Under the pieces are notes generated by a model. The model saw only the letters and a program-made list of their open reading frames with translations. It searched no databases and was not told where the DNA came from. Both the position numbers and the translations under genes were made by a program. A stretch of 64,000 nucleotides of DNA from Dipteris shenzhenensis (Eukaryota > Polypodiophyta > Polypodiopsida > Gleicheniales), in NCBI GenBank assembly GCA_047967505.1, contig CM106539.1, one strand, 5' to 3'. The stretch's first letter is position 1, and each line of letters starts with the position of its first letter. Shown piece by piece: positions 35,236 to 45,625 of this stretch.

Positions 35236-35614
35236 AGGTGCAGTCGGTCTGGGGCACATTATCTCTAAGGATGGAGTGCGCATGGATCCCACGAAGATTG
35301 AAGCAATTCACAGCTTGCCACAGCTTAAGAATTTGCATGAAGTATGAAGATTTTTGGGGTTATGCTCATACTACATGCGATTTATATGCCATTTTGCTGA
35401 AATTGCTTCACCACTCTATGCTATGTGAGAAGGGAGCATCCTTGGTGTGGGCTGAAAAACAAATTGCAGCATTTGAGATGCTAAAAGAAAAGCTTACCAC
35501 AGACCCAATACTGATCTTACCAGATCTTCAAAAAGCTTTTCACGTCCAAGCTGATGCATGTGGAAAGAATGGCCTTGGAGTAGTCATTATGCAAGAAGGA
35601 TGGGTAGTGGCCTA
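35236..35614 (+). pseudogene. Ty3/gypsy RT tail and RNase H fragment
   Basis: The translation gives LGHIISKDGVRMDPTKIEAI, then a frame change and RFLGLCSYYMRFI-like text, EKGASLVWAEKQIAAFEMLK, PILILPDLQKAFHVQADAC and GLGVVIMQEGWVVAYE. These are the thumb of gypsy RT and the start of its RNase H. It ends inside the AYES(R)KL block, exactly where copia RT text (QPEGFVVQGKE) resumes. Confidence 0.8.
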
Positions 35615-36095
35615 CGAGCAGCCAGAGGGGTTTGTTGTGCAGGGCAAAGAACGGATGGTATGCAAGCTTGAAAAAAGTCTTTATGGGCTGAAGCAGGCTC
35701 CTAGGGAGTGGTACCATAAGTTTGATGCATTTATGCAATCACAAGGGTACACACGAAGTGAGACAGATCATTGCCTCTACACAAAGAAGGCATCAGATGG
35801 TAGCCTTCTTATTTTGATTTTATATGTTGATGACATGCTTATTGCTAGGAAATCTACTTTGGATGTGGATGCCTTGAAGAAAAGGTTGCATGAGACCTTT
35901 GACATGAAGGATTTGGGTGATGCCAATCACATACTTGGCATGAGGATTGTTCGGGATAGGAACAAGAAACTCCTTTATTTGTCACAGAAAGAGTACATTA
36001 GCAAGGTACTTGAATGTTTCAATATGGAGAGGGGGAAGTCCATAAGTACTTCGTTGCCCCCATATGTGAAACTCAACCAAGCGGACAACCCTAAG
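35615..36095 (+). pseudogene. Ty1/copia RT, 3' part of the split element
   Basis: Continues the copia RT broken at 32238: EQPEGFVVQGKE, CKLEKSLYGLKQAPREWYHK, then the catalytic LILYVDDMLIA at about 35815-35850, DMKDLGDANHILGM, LSQKEYISKVL, and SLPPYVKLNQADNPKS. It is cut near 36095, before RNase H, by C-rich sequence. Virtually no copia residues seem lost between HGDLHEQI and EQPEGF, so the insert landed cleanly. Confidence 0.88.
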
Positions 36096-36362
36096 TCACG
36101 CACCTCTGCCCCTCCGTAGCACCACCTCCTCCTCCGCAGTGCCGCCCTCCTCCCCCTCACCGCCCGCTCGCCACCTGCCAACCCCTTCCCCTTCACCCGC
36201 CCCTCCACACTCTCCTCCCCTCCACCTCCCTCACCCCCTCCACCCTCCCCTCCCCTCCCCTTTGTGCAAAAAATCCCCCCCCCTGTGCCGGCGTCGCCGT
36301 GCGGTCTTTCCCCCCACTAACACACCAAAAAAAAAAAAGGAAAAAAAAGAAGAGAGAGAAAC
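36096..36362. repeat. C/T-rich low-complexity DNA
   Basis: CCCCTCC-type pyrimidine-rich sequence ending in an A-run at 36326-36345. Frames here are compositional. Confidence 0.7.
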
Positions 36363-36660
36363 CTAACCTAACCATAACTTTTACCCTAGGTTATTCTAAC
36401 CTAGGTTAAGTTAGGATAGATTAACCTAGTTTCAACCTCGGTTAAGTTAGGATTAACTTAGGTTAGCTTTAACCTAGGTTAGGTTAGCTGCAGTTAGGTT
36501 AGTTTAAGTGTTAGTTAGTTACACTACCTAGGTTAGTTGACCGAACTATGGTCAATCTAACCATCACTAGGTTAGGTTAGACTAACTGATTAGCATCTAA
36601 CTAGATAGTTAGGTTAATTACACTAATTAGGCCAGTTAGGTCAACCAAACTAGGTCAGTT
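36363..36660. repeat. Degenerate CCTAGGTTA / TTAGGTTAG repeat
   Basis: Many scattered copies of AACCTAGGTTA, TTAGGTTAG and GTTAGTTA in both orientations over 300 bp. The palindromic core TAACCTAGGTTA means strands can pair on themselves. No constant period was seen. Confidence 0.75.
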
Positions 36661-37218
36661 ACAACCCCTCAGTTGGACTTAAAGTCCATTCACGCCACCC
36701 TTAGGACCCCCCCCCCCACAAAGCAAAATTTACCCCTACTTTAACCCCTCCTATCTCATTCGTTTGGGACCCAAATTGAACCTAGATTTCACACATGGAA
36801 ACACCATGCTACGGAGTAATTTTTCTAGCCCATTGCACACCATTTTGGCATCCCTAGCACTCGCTCATTCGTGCCCTTGTGTGGGCCTCGTTTCACACAA
36901 ATTTGCTCATATCTTCATGCCGTGACCTCCGATTAACGATCCGTCTGCATCGGCACCTTTCCTTACCCACGTAGGACAATCTTAGGCACATTATTAACAT
37001 GACGGTCCCTACACAAACTAACACCACTCACACTTGTGGCAGAGACACCCTTGGCAAATCTTGCCAATCTGCATGCAGCTACATTTCGGCCAATGCCTCC
37101 AACTCCACCGCTTGCCAAATCCGCATACAACTCCGTTGCAACCACCACCCCTGCCAATCCTCTACCCCGAATCCCCCCCTGAGATTCAATCACTCCCTTT
37201 AACTCCTCCATGCCCCAA
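36661..37218. other. Leader-like non-coding sequence upstream of gypsy gag
   Basis: C-rich, no LTR or primer binding site found. The overlapping frames at 36963-37211 carry no motif. Confidence 0.35.
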
Positions 37219-37720
37219 CATGGTTGGACACCGTCGTGACAATGATGGGGATATCGACCTCGATGCAGAGGCTGACAATTTCTTTAATTTAAGAAATAAT
37301 AACAATCAAGGCAGATGCCCCTTGGGAAAACTGGAACTTCCCAAATATAATGGTAGGGGAGATCCAGCCTAATTCCTCTAGCATTTTGATGCTGCATGCC
37401 GCGCAGGGGGAGATCAATCCAATGAAACCAAGGTGGCTTGGTTTCCCATGGCCTTAACTAATGAAGCGTCTGAATGGTACTTAGACCTTCTAGTCGAAGA
37501 GCATGCCACATGGGACCTACTTCAAACAGAATTCAAACGATGCTTTTAAAAAGAGAGGCTACAAGATGATCCCGCTCTCCAATTAAGCAAGCTTGAATAA
37601 GGCTGGTGAGAAGATGTACGCATGTACCTGGGTAAGATGAAAAGATTAATTGCCAAATGTGACCCATGCCCAGATGCAAAGTACCTCGATTTTGAGCATG
37701 GCTTAGATTGGCAACTTGGG
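37219..37720 (+). pseudogene. Ty3/gypsy gag fragment
   Basis: Starts MVGHRRDNDGDIDLD at about 37219. Then come GKLELPKYNGRGDPA, FL-HFDAACRAGGDQSNETKV, FPMALTNEASEWYLDL, WDLLQTEFKRCF and KERLQDDPALQLSKLE, the usual plant retrotransposon gag capsid block. Stops (for example TAG in FL-HFD, TAA after DPA) show it is dead. Similarity fades near 37720, and no protease or RT follows. Confidence 0.8.
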
Positions 37721-38344
37721 GAAATTCAAAGCATCCCCTCTATGGCAATCTAGTCTACTCTGATCTAGATCTATACCAACTATCAATCGATGAAAGAACA
37801 GTAAATAATTCCTTTTCTTTTGTTCTTTTCAAGTGCTGGGTCAAGTTTGTAGATGAGCTCGTCAAACGACGCAGGTTGGTTTGCAAGGCGTAGGACGTTG
37901 GAGAATTTGTCACAGCGAGGGAGCTTGGAGGCTTCACAGCGAGGAGATTAGGTGCTTGCAGGAAGCTGTTTAGAGGCACACGTAGGAGCCAGGAGCTTGT
38001 AGATGGTTGTGTGGCATTGCAGCCATAGCTTTGCTATGAGGCACTACAGCCCATGAAGAAGTAATGGATCAACTAGTTGTTGGAGTCGACGATGCAATCG
38101 ATAATGCTGTGGCAGAGGGTCAACATGGTCACTCTGTGGTTGTATGGAGAAGGCTATGGTTGACGGGCTGTTCCGAGGAGCTTAGCTAGAGAGGCTTCTA
38201 GAGCTATTGCACGAGAAGCCTATAGGTTGGCATCGCGTTGGACGATCGCGTTGGACGCTGGGCACTCAGTTGCTGGAAGCCATGAGCTCTATGCTAACTG
38301 TTGGTGGTCGGGCTGTGCAAGTCATAGAAGTCGATAGCCCTTAG
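37721..38344. other. Unassigned DNA between gypsy gag and copia RT
   Basis: Moderately GC-rich with repeated TTGG-GCATCGCG-like phrases near 38230-38260 but no recognised domain. Probably retrotransposon spacer or a junction of two elements. Confidence 0.35.
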
Positions 38345-39403
38345 TAGTTGCATGCATGGGTACCTTGTCACTATTGGCTTTCAGATTTCCAAGGCAGATT
38401 TCTCACTTTATGTGAGAAAAACAGAGAAAGGTATTATGCTGCTTGTCATTTATGTTGATGATTTGATCATCACAGGTGATAGTGATGAAGATATCCTTCA
38501 TGTGAAAATGCTATTGAAGCAGAAGTTTGAGATGAAGGATTTGGGAGAGCTGCGTTATTTCTTGGGCATTGAGGTGATTAGATCACCAAGTGGGATACGG
38601 CTCTTGCAGAGGCAGTATGGATTGGACATGCTGTCGAAATATGGGATGATAGGCTATAAGCCTATTTTAGTTCCTTTGGAGCAGAATGTGAAGCTGAGTG
38701 CAGATGCAGGTGAGCTTCTGGAAGACCCTACTATGTACAGGCGCATAGTAGAAAGTTTGATTTATATGACTATTACCAGGCTAGATTTGAGCTATGCTAT
38801 TGGATTGGTAAGTCAGTTTATGCAGGCTCCAAGGAAACCGCATTTGGATGCGGCTAGATGCATACTTAGGTATGTGAAGTCCACATTGCAGTATGGACTA
38901 TTTTATGAGGCTGGGGTTCAGATACAATTGCATGGATACACTGATGCTGATTGGGTTGGTAGTATTTCAGATAGACGATCTACCAGTGGATATGTGTTCT
39001 CTTTTGGGAGTGTTGCAGTCACTTGGAGCAGCAAGAAATAGCCTACAGTTGCCTTGTCGAGCACAAAGGCTGAGTACAGGGGTGCAGCAATGGCTGCATG
39101 TGAGGTAGCTTGGTTGCAAAAGCTACTTTATGATATGCATCAGGGGCCAGTTGTCATTTATTGTGACAACATGAGCAATATACACTTGGCAAATAACCCA
39201 GTCTATCATGCTAGAACAAAGCACATTGAGGTACATTATCACTATGTGTGGGAGAAGGTTTTACTAGGTCTTATTGATCTAGTTTATGTTAGCATAGAGG
39301 ATCAGGTAGCTGACATATTCACGAAGGCATTGGGCATAGAGAAGCTGCGCAAGTTCAAAGACCTGCTTGGTGTGCAGGAATTGGGATTGAGCTCGAGGGG
39401 GAG
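38345..39403 (+). pseudogene. Ty1/copia RT-RNase H, 3' portion
   Basis: Opens in RT at HGYLVTIGFQISKADFSLYV, with catalytic LLVIYVDDLIITG (about 38440-38480), FEMKDLGELRYFLGIEV, and RNase H text YTDADWVGSISDRRSTSGY, WSSKK, then a TAG at 39041 where relatives have Q, followed by PTVALSSTKAEYRGAA, IYCDNMSNIHLANNPVYHARTKHIE and QVADIFTKAL. The last residues precede a G-rich polypurine tract at 39394-39403. Everything upstream of RT is missing. A single stop separates two long frames, so this copy is younger than most here. Confidence 0.9.
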
Positions 39404-39755
39404 TGTTGAGATATCGAGCTCCACTCGTGATATGCCAGGGTGACTGTTGTGCATTTATGTCACCGACTTGTTAGCTGCAGATGCGGTTGGTACACCGCCC
39501 ATGAATAATAGCTGGATGACAGCTCTCCTTATGTACTCTAGTTTGTGGCTCAGTTAGTATGCCACCTTAGTTAGCTAAGTTTGGTTTGAGACCCACATAT
39601 AGGGTTCTTCTATTTCTTTGTATAAGAGTTCTTTTGGATTTCACAACTAAGAAGAGGAAAACTGTTTTCAGCCTCCACCTTTGTGTGTATTCCCCCATTG
39701 TGTATGTGAGAAAGCCACAAGTGACACTCCTTCCTTCTCTCCCACTATCTTCACA
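39404..39755 (+). mobile_element. 3' LTR of the copia element
   Basis: Starts TGTTGAGATATCGAGC directly after the polypurine tract GCTCGAGGGGGAG, carries a TGTATAAGAG TATA-like site near 39619, and probably ends at ...CTTCACA near 39755 (TG...CA). The right edge is uncertain because the minus-strand gypsy pol starts close by. No second LTR copy is in the window. Confidence 0.6.
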
Positions 39756-42150
39756 ATAGCTTGGTACTTTAACTTGCGTTTAGTATTACGGATGCTGTAT
39801 AGGAGTGCCAAAACTCCTTCTGCTAGGTCCTGGTTCTTGAGGTTGCAGTCAAGCCACTTTTTACATCGGGCCTTTTCTGCCTAGAGAGAGTAGGCTACAT
39901 GCAACCTTGTCTCTTCTAACCTTTTGAGGTCAACTAGCCGTTCTGCTAGTGTGGTCTCTATGAGTCTTTCCTTAATGGTGGTAAGATGAAGGCTAGGCAC
40001 TACATACTCTTTCTATTGGCATCACTACCTCCACCCTGAAGGCTAGGCTGAAGGGGGTATAGTGCATGGTCACTTTATAGGAGGTTCTGTGGACCCATAA
40101 TGCTGCTATGAGTTTGTGCTCCTAGTCGGTGCGACTAGCTTCTATTGTACAGGTGATGATCTTATAGCACATTTTATTAGAGCTCTCGGCCAAGCCATTT
40201 GCCCTAGGGTAGTATGGCATTAACTTCTTATGTATGATCATAAACTCATTAGTCACGATTGCTATTGTTTCGTTGAGGAAGTGAGTTCCCCGATGGCTGA
40301 CTAACTCCAATGGACATCCGAACTGCATGATGACTTGTTCTTATAAGAATTTGGCAGTGGATCTTGCATTGGACTTCACCGTGTCTCTTCCTTCTACCCA
40401 CTTGGTGAAGTAATCGGTGGCCAGGATGCACTGGGGATTCACTAGTAGTAATAAAGAGATGTCACCTGCGTGCAATAAATATATGAAAATTCCCCTTATC
40501 TACCCCCTATTTACGGGACCTTACCTTATTAAATGTACCTTCCTTCCCTTATGTAACCCCCCTCCCTTGCACTCACATGGTACCATACGATAAACCCTAG
40601 TGGAACCCTTGGGCTAGGATGATGTATCTGGACCCGGTCCCCTTAGCTGTTGCTGGGCTTATGGGTCTAATGAAATCGATGCCCCATTTTTCGAAGGGTT
40701 GATTGGTTAGGATTCTGGTCAAGGGCATCATGTTTGCCTTGTGGGGGATTTGGACACATTGGCAGGGGTCATATCATTTGATGACTTCGGCCATGTTTTC
40801 AAAGAGCATCAGCCACCAAAGGCCAGCTTGTAGCACTTTGCGTGTTGTAACATCAGTGGGGCAAAATGACCTCCTGTGATTCCGGAGTGGGCTTATTTAA
40901 GCACATCGATGTATTCGTGTTTGCACATGCATCTTCGCACGATGCCATCCTTGCCCATGTGGTATAGTTGGGTGGCTATTAGTTGATATGGCTCTGCATC
41001 CTTAATTAGTGTGTGAGCTCTTTCCTTCTTAAGGGCCATGCCTAGGGGTAATCCGTTGGCCAAGTAGTGGCCAATTTTGGTGGCCCATTCGGGAATGATG
41101 TTGAGGAAGAAGAGAGAAGAATCTGGGAGATCATCTTCTACTCCCATTGGGGCTTCACCATTTGGAATTCTCAATAGGTGGTTGGCCAAAACATGGGTTT
41201 TTCCTTTACGTACAGCAACTGTGAAGTCAAACTCTAGAAGGATTAACATCCACCTGGTGATGTGTCCAGTCATGTAGGGTTTGTTGACCAAGTATAACAA
41301 TGCTTGGTGGTCCACGAAGAAGACAAACTTGTTAGCCAGTAGTGCCTGAACTTCTTAACTGCATAGACCATGGCGAGACCTTCCCTCTCGATTGTGGTGT
41401 AGTTAACTTCGATCCCATTTACCTGGTGCTGGCGGGGCTCGAAAAGTATATCGGGTAATCCAGATTATGTTCCCTAGGTTGGGCTAACACACACTCGATG
41501 GCAAAGTTGGAGGCATCAATATGGACATGGAATATTAAATTCCAGTCGGGTGACCTCAACACTGGTGCGGTGGCTAGAGCTAGTTTGAAGGTTTCAAAGG
41601 ATGTTTGGCATTCCTCGACCCACTCAAAGGATACTAGCAGCTTGTATAATGGGTGGGCTATGTTTGCATAGAACAAGATGAATCTCCTATAATAGCCTGT
41701 GTGGCCAGTAAATTGTTGGACTCCCTTGGCATTAGTGGGGGGTGGTAACTCCAAGATGAGTTTGATTTTATTATGGTCCATAGAGATTCCATTCCGGGAC
41801 ACCATGTGGCCTAGGATGACACCATGTTTGACCCAAAATTGTCACTTAAGAGGTTGAGGGATTTGTGGTATAGGCGGCATTTCTCGAGGATGAACCTGAG
41901 GTACTTTAGATGGGCATCCCACTTCGAGTTCATGCAGATGTCGTCCAAGAAGACTTCCACAAAGTCTCTTAGACACTCTTTGAATACCGTGATCATCATC
42001 CATTGGAAGGTAGTAGCTGCATTGGTTAATCCGAATATCATCACCTTGGCTGCATACACACCCCATTCGATGGCAAAGGTGGTCTTATGTTGATCTTGTG
42101 GGGCAATCGACACTTGGTTGTAACCTAAAAATCCATCTCAGATAAGAAAG
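39756..42150 (-). pseudogene. Ty3/gypsy pol (RT, RNase H, integrase), minus strand
   Basis: Read from 42150 leftward. RT: DGFLGYNQVSIAPQDQHKTTF, MIFGLTNAATTFQ and the catalytic VEVFLDDICMNS (FLDD is usual in gypsy), then GHTGYYRRFI. RNase H: FHVHIDASNFAIECVLAQP and DHQALLYLVNKP. Integrase: the zinc-finger region, TKWVEGRDTVKS, the core PLELVSHRGTHFLNETI (usual SDRG changed to SHRG) and PYYPRANGLAESSNK, and a tail with LDCNLKNQDLAEGVLALLY. Many stops and frameshifts. The RT N-terminus and gag are missing at the right edge. Confidence 0.85.
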
Positions 42151-42159
42151 GAACAAGCT

Positions 42160-43805
42160 GAGGACCATGGATCTACAAAGAGGAAAATGAAGGGCAAGGA
42201 AAAGTTGCACAATGTGGTGGACCCCTCGACGAAAAGAAATCTAGAATTGGGTGGCACATCCAGACCTTAGCGGAAGAAAAATGAGGTGGAATAGCAAGAA
42301 GAAATTGAGCCCACTACGTACCATCGAGTGTTGAAGGTGAATTGGGTGGCTGCGGGAAAGCCCCTACGAGAAGGTCAAGATCACAAGTGAGTGTGTTTCA
42401 AGCCCCATTATCAGGCAAGATGGGGGGTTGGAAATAGGATGGGCATGGCAATGATTCTATTCTTTGTTATATAGAGTTTTTTTGAAGGTGAGAAACTTCT
42501 TGCTACTGAGAGTGAATCCTGGGGAGTTTCTGATTGGTGGGCAACCATTCGTTGGTGCTGCACACCTGGTGTGGGCTGATTTCCCAACATCAACCCCCGT
42601 CGAAGAAGGAGGCAGCACAGAAGGGGTTCCTCATTGGAATATTTTTACCAAGGAGCTAATTGAGGGGGTCATCACATTTTTGAGCTCCGTGCTTATCGAT
42701 GGAGGCTGGTATGTTGCCACATGCATTGCTGATCATGTGGCTATCATCCAAGTAGCAGTAGAGCATGCAGGGTTTTGTCTAATTAGAACAATGCTAGTGC
42801 TCATTGACTTTGGATATCTATGCACCATGCCATCAGAGAAGGCACGTATAAGATCAATGTTGCACCAATTAAAATCTTGTTTATCTCTAGATGTCAGTCT
42901 ATCACTAACAACTAATTGTTAAACTCTAGACAATTTATAGAAAATGCAATTACATTAGAAACTATTTAGTAATTGTTAGTAATTGTTAGAAAGTCAAACT
43001 ACTACTATAGTTACTAATAGTTAAATTTAGTTAGTCAATATACTTAGTTATAATTAAAAGTTTTTATTTATTAGTGACTGTTAGTTTGTAATTCTTGGTA
43101 AGTTAGTACACAACTATTATAGTTGCCTAGTACTAACACTTGTAGAACAAATGGTTGGATTAGTAACTGTTAGTAAGTTTACATTTGGCCTACAATTGTC
43201 TTACTAACAGTTTGAAGTTAGCATACATTTAGATTGCTACCAGGTAGGTTGCTAACAATTAAATAGCTAACAACTGAGTGTATGTGTCTTCCACGTAATG
43301 GATGCAGGTAATGTTCTTAGTGTTGTGCATGTTTTTTCGGCAACAATTGTGTGGCCTGCACATTTACCTTGAGGAAAGTAGAGAGGATCATGGGAGAGGA
43401 CATCTGCCATCGTGATTTTGGTTGGATACATGAATGCAAGTGGGGAGAAAACATGCTTTCAACAGTATATGGTGGTGGATACATTCGGGGTGTTCAGAGA
43501 GGCAAGTTGGTCTTGGTAAGGTAATGCAGGACATCTTTCTTCATGTTAATTAATAATGTGGGAGACTCGCATGCTAATCTAAGACTTGTTGTGTATTGTT
43601 GTCATGTAGGCTTTTGTTACATGCATTCACAAAGAAAGGAGATGTGGTCATCGATGCCATGGCTGGGACTAGAAATATGTGGGCTACATGTGCAGAATTG
43701 GAGAGACATTGTGTCTCACTTGAGAGGGATGACACTCTGCTTGATGTATTTCTACGACCCATGTCTAGGACAATTGTAGGGAACGAGGGTGGGGGAGAGG
43801 AGTAG
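42160..43805 (+). pseudogene. Intron-containing gene resembling a permuted DNA N4/N6-type amino-methyltransferase
   Basis: Possible exons: ~42160-42386, 42475-42845, 43321-43520, 43610-43805 (stop at 43803), with GT-AG introns of 88, 475 and 89 bp. The last intron has TGCTAAT before its acceptor and keeps frame (phase 2). Exon 1 is basic (TKRKMKGKEK) but has two TAGs. Exon 2 has HLVWADFPTSTPVEEGG, like the catalytic D-P-P-Y/F block, then FLSSVLIDGGWYVATC and AVEHAGFCLIRTMLVLI, like the L-GG-lvv and gf-l---vw strands. Exon 4 has FTKKGDVVIDAMAGT and AELERHCVSLERD, matching the GD-VLDPF-G-G SAM site and following acidic strand. Catalytic block before SAM block is the permuted order of bacterial beta-class enzymes. 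DFPTS instead of DPPY and a likely frameshift near 42550 suggest a decayed copy. Confidence 0.5.
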
Positions 43806-44290
43806 GCTATGATATTTAGCTTTTTACATCTTGAACTTATCCTAGACATGTTTTTATGTGGTCCATGATGGCCAAATGACATCCATGAATGACACTTTGA
43901 TGTGAAAGAGATGCAATCTAGTGATGATTTCAGTTTTCTAAAAGTATTATGCCCTCAAGCAATGCAATGTTCATCCTGCATTTTATTACTTTCTAAAATT
44001 ATTATGCCCTCAAGCTAAGGGATCAAAAAGAAGGGCTGCATTTTTTTGAAGTAAAGGATATATCTCAAAGGTAGTGGTAGGAATTTTAGATGATGTTGTT
44101 TGCAATACATTATTTTCATAAGTGGGTGACAAACGATATTGTAATAATTTTTGTTGGTTTACTACCCGTTTCCCACCTATCCAACATTGATACAAATGAT
44201 ATTAATGAATGATTGCATCTATGGTAGATAAATTTGTACCTGTGTGTTGTTATTGATCCAACAAAAACCTCTACATGAAGAGTTCAAAAA
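43806..44290. other. Unassigned AT-rich DNA
   Basis: The phrase TTATGCCCTCAAGC occurs twice (43948, 44001). Otherwise nothing was recognised. Confidence 0.35.
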
Positions 44291-44608
44291 ATGTCTCCTC
44301 ATGGAAATGTGAGAAATGAATCAAAAAGCTCACCTAAGGTGGTTAGAAACTGTGATAAATTTAGAAAAAGCTCACCTAATTTGAAAATTTCTAAAAAAAG
44401 CTCACCTAGTCAAAAAAAGCTCGCTCGCAAAAGCTCGCCTAAGTTTTTTATTCCTCTAAGAGCGGCTTGGAAGACCATAGGAAATTTCTATGTGGCTAAG
44501 ATAAAAAATCACACCTGGAATATTGTAGGCGACTCTCTAAGAGAGGTGACCAGGGAAAAAGTTTGCGGAAAAGAGAGGCAATTAGAGAAAAACGTGCAAA
44601 AAAACTAA
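44291..44608 (+). CDS. Hypothetical 105-residue basic protein with KSSP repeats
   Basis: An open frame MSPHGNVRNESKSSPK... contains KSSP four times within about 45 residues, embedded in lysine-rich spacers (for example KISKKSSPSQKK), then a less biased tail AAWKTIGNFYVAKIKNHTW. S-P with flanking K/R resembles the DNA-minor-groove or CDK-site motifs of linker-histone tails. The repeats arise from an AAAAGCTCACCTA DNA repeat, so the frame may be incidental. No family recognised, and no promoter or intron signals were seen. Confidence 0.25.
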   Translation: MSPHGNVRNESKSSPKVVRNCDKFRKSSPNLKISKKSSPSQKKLARKSSPKFFIPLRAAWKTIGNFYVAKIKNHTWNIVGDSLREVTREKVCGKERQLEKNVQKN

Positions 44609-44669
44609 TTTTAAACATGTCTTGCATGTCAGTTTTTGCCCAAAAAGTACCCCAAACCCTTAAAAAAAT

Positions 44670-44935
44670 CACAAATTATGACATAATTTGATGATATCAT
44701 CGAGCTACATTATAAAGTTAACCCTAAATTTGATGATATGTAGTGAAAGTTATGATGAAAGTCGATCATATCATCAAATTTTCGCATGATTGTGATACAA
44801 CTCGATAATAGCATCGAGTTTTGTCATAAGTTATGACAAAAATCGATGATATCATTGAAATTTGTTATAAATTATGATAGAATTCGATAACATCATCGAA
44901 TTTTGTCATAACAAATACAGAAATAGTAAAACTAC
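44670..44935. repeat. Tandem array of palindromic CGATGATATCATCGA-type units
   Basis: At least four units, about 60-65 bp apart, carry TCGATGATATCATTGA/TTGATGATATCATCGA or variants, flanked by TTTTGTCATAA/TTATGA. A further diverged copy lies near 45230-45290. Each core is self-complementary. Confidence 0.7.
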
Positions 44936-45625
44936 TATAACTTTTGAGCCAGAACTCCGTTTTGGGAGCTTTTTTTATCAAAATTTAGAGCATAATGGCT
45001 CTACAATTATATTTTGGCTCTTTGTTCAAATTTGAATCAAAATGTATTCCAAAATTGGGTGCAATGTAAGGGGGTCATTATCTACTACTACAAAATTCCT
45101 TATTAAAGGAAATTCCATCTAACCGACACATATACCCTACAAGTAGCAAGCAATAATCCTAGCATAAATATAGCTCTAATCTCCCATGTTCAAATAATAT
45201 TAGGGCTCATTGATATTTTGTTTCAACTTATGACATAACTTGATAACATCATCAACTTCTATCATGAGCTATGAGTCATATTAGCATCAACTTTCCTCGT
45301 GACCAATAAATACTGGGATGGAGATCAAATTTAAACGTCCACAAATAGATGAGGATGTAATACATGTTGGCATCATCTAGGAATTACAGAATATATACTT
45401 GATGAGGAGACAAAAATATGCGGAGAGTATGATGGGTAGCTTCTTTTGATATGATAAAATGGCAATCAAGTTAATTTTCTTCCTTGTGTGTACATCGGTT
45501 TAATGCAGAATGTGCTCAATTTTATGTATTCATGCAAATCAAGTCAAGTCAAGAATTCCATTTTTCTAGTGGATTTTTTTTTGGGACGTATGATAGGAAG
45601 CAATTTGTTCAAAAATGAGTAAAAA
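44936..45625. other. AT-rich leader-like DNA before gypsy gag
   Basis: No LTR or primer site recognised. Confidence 0.35.
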
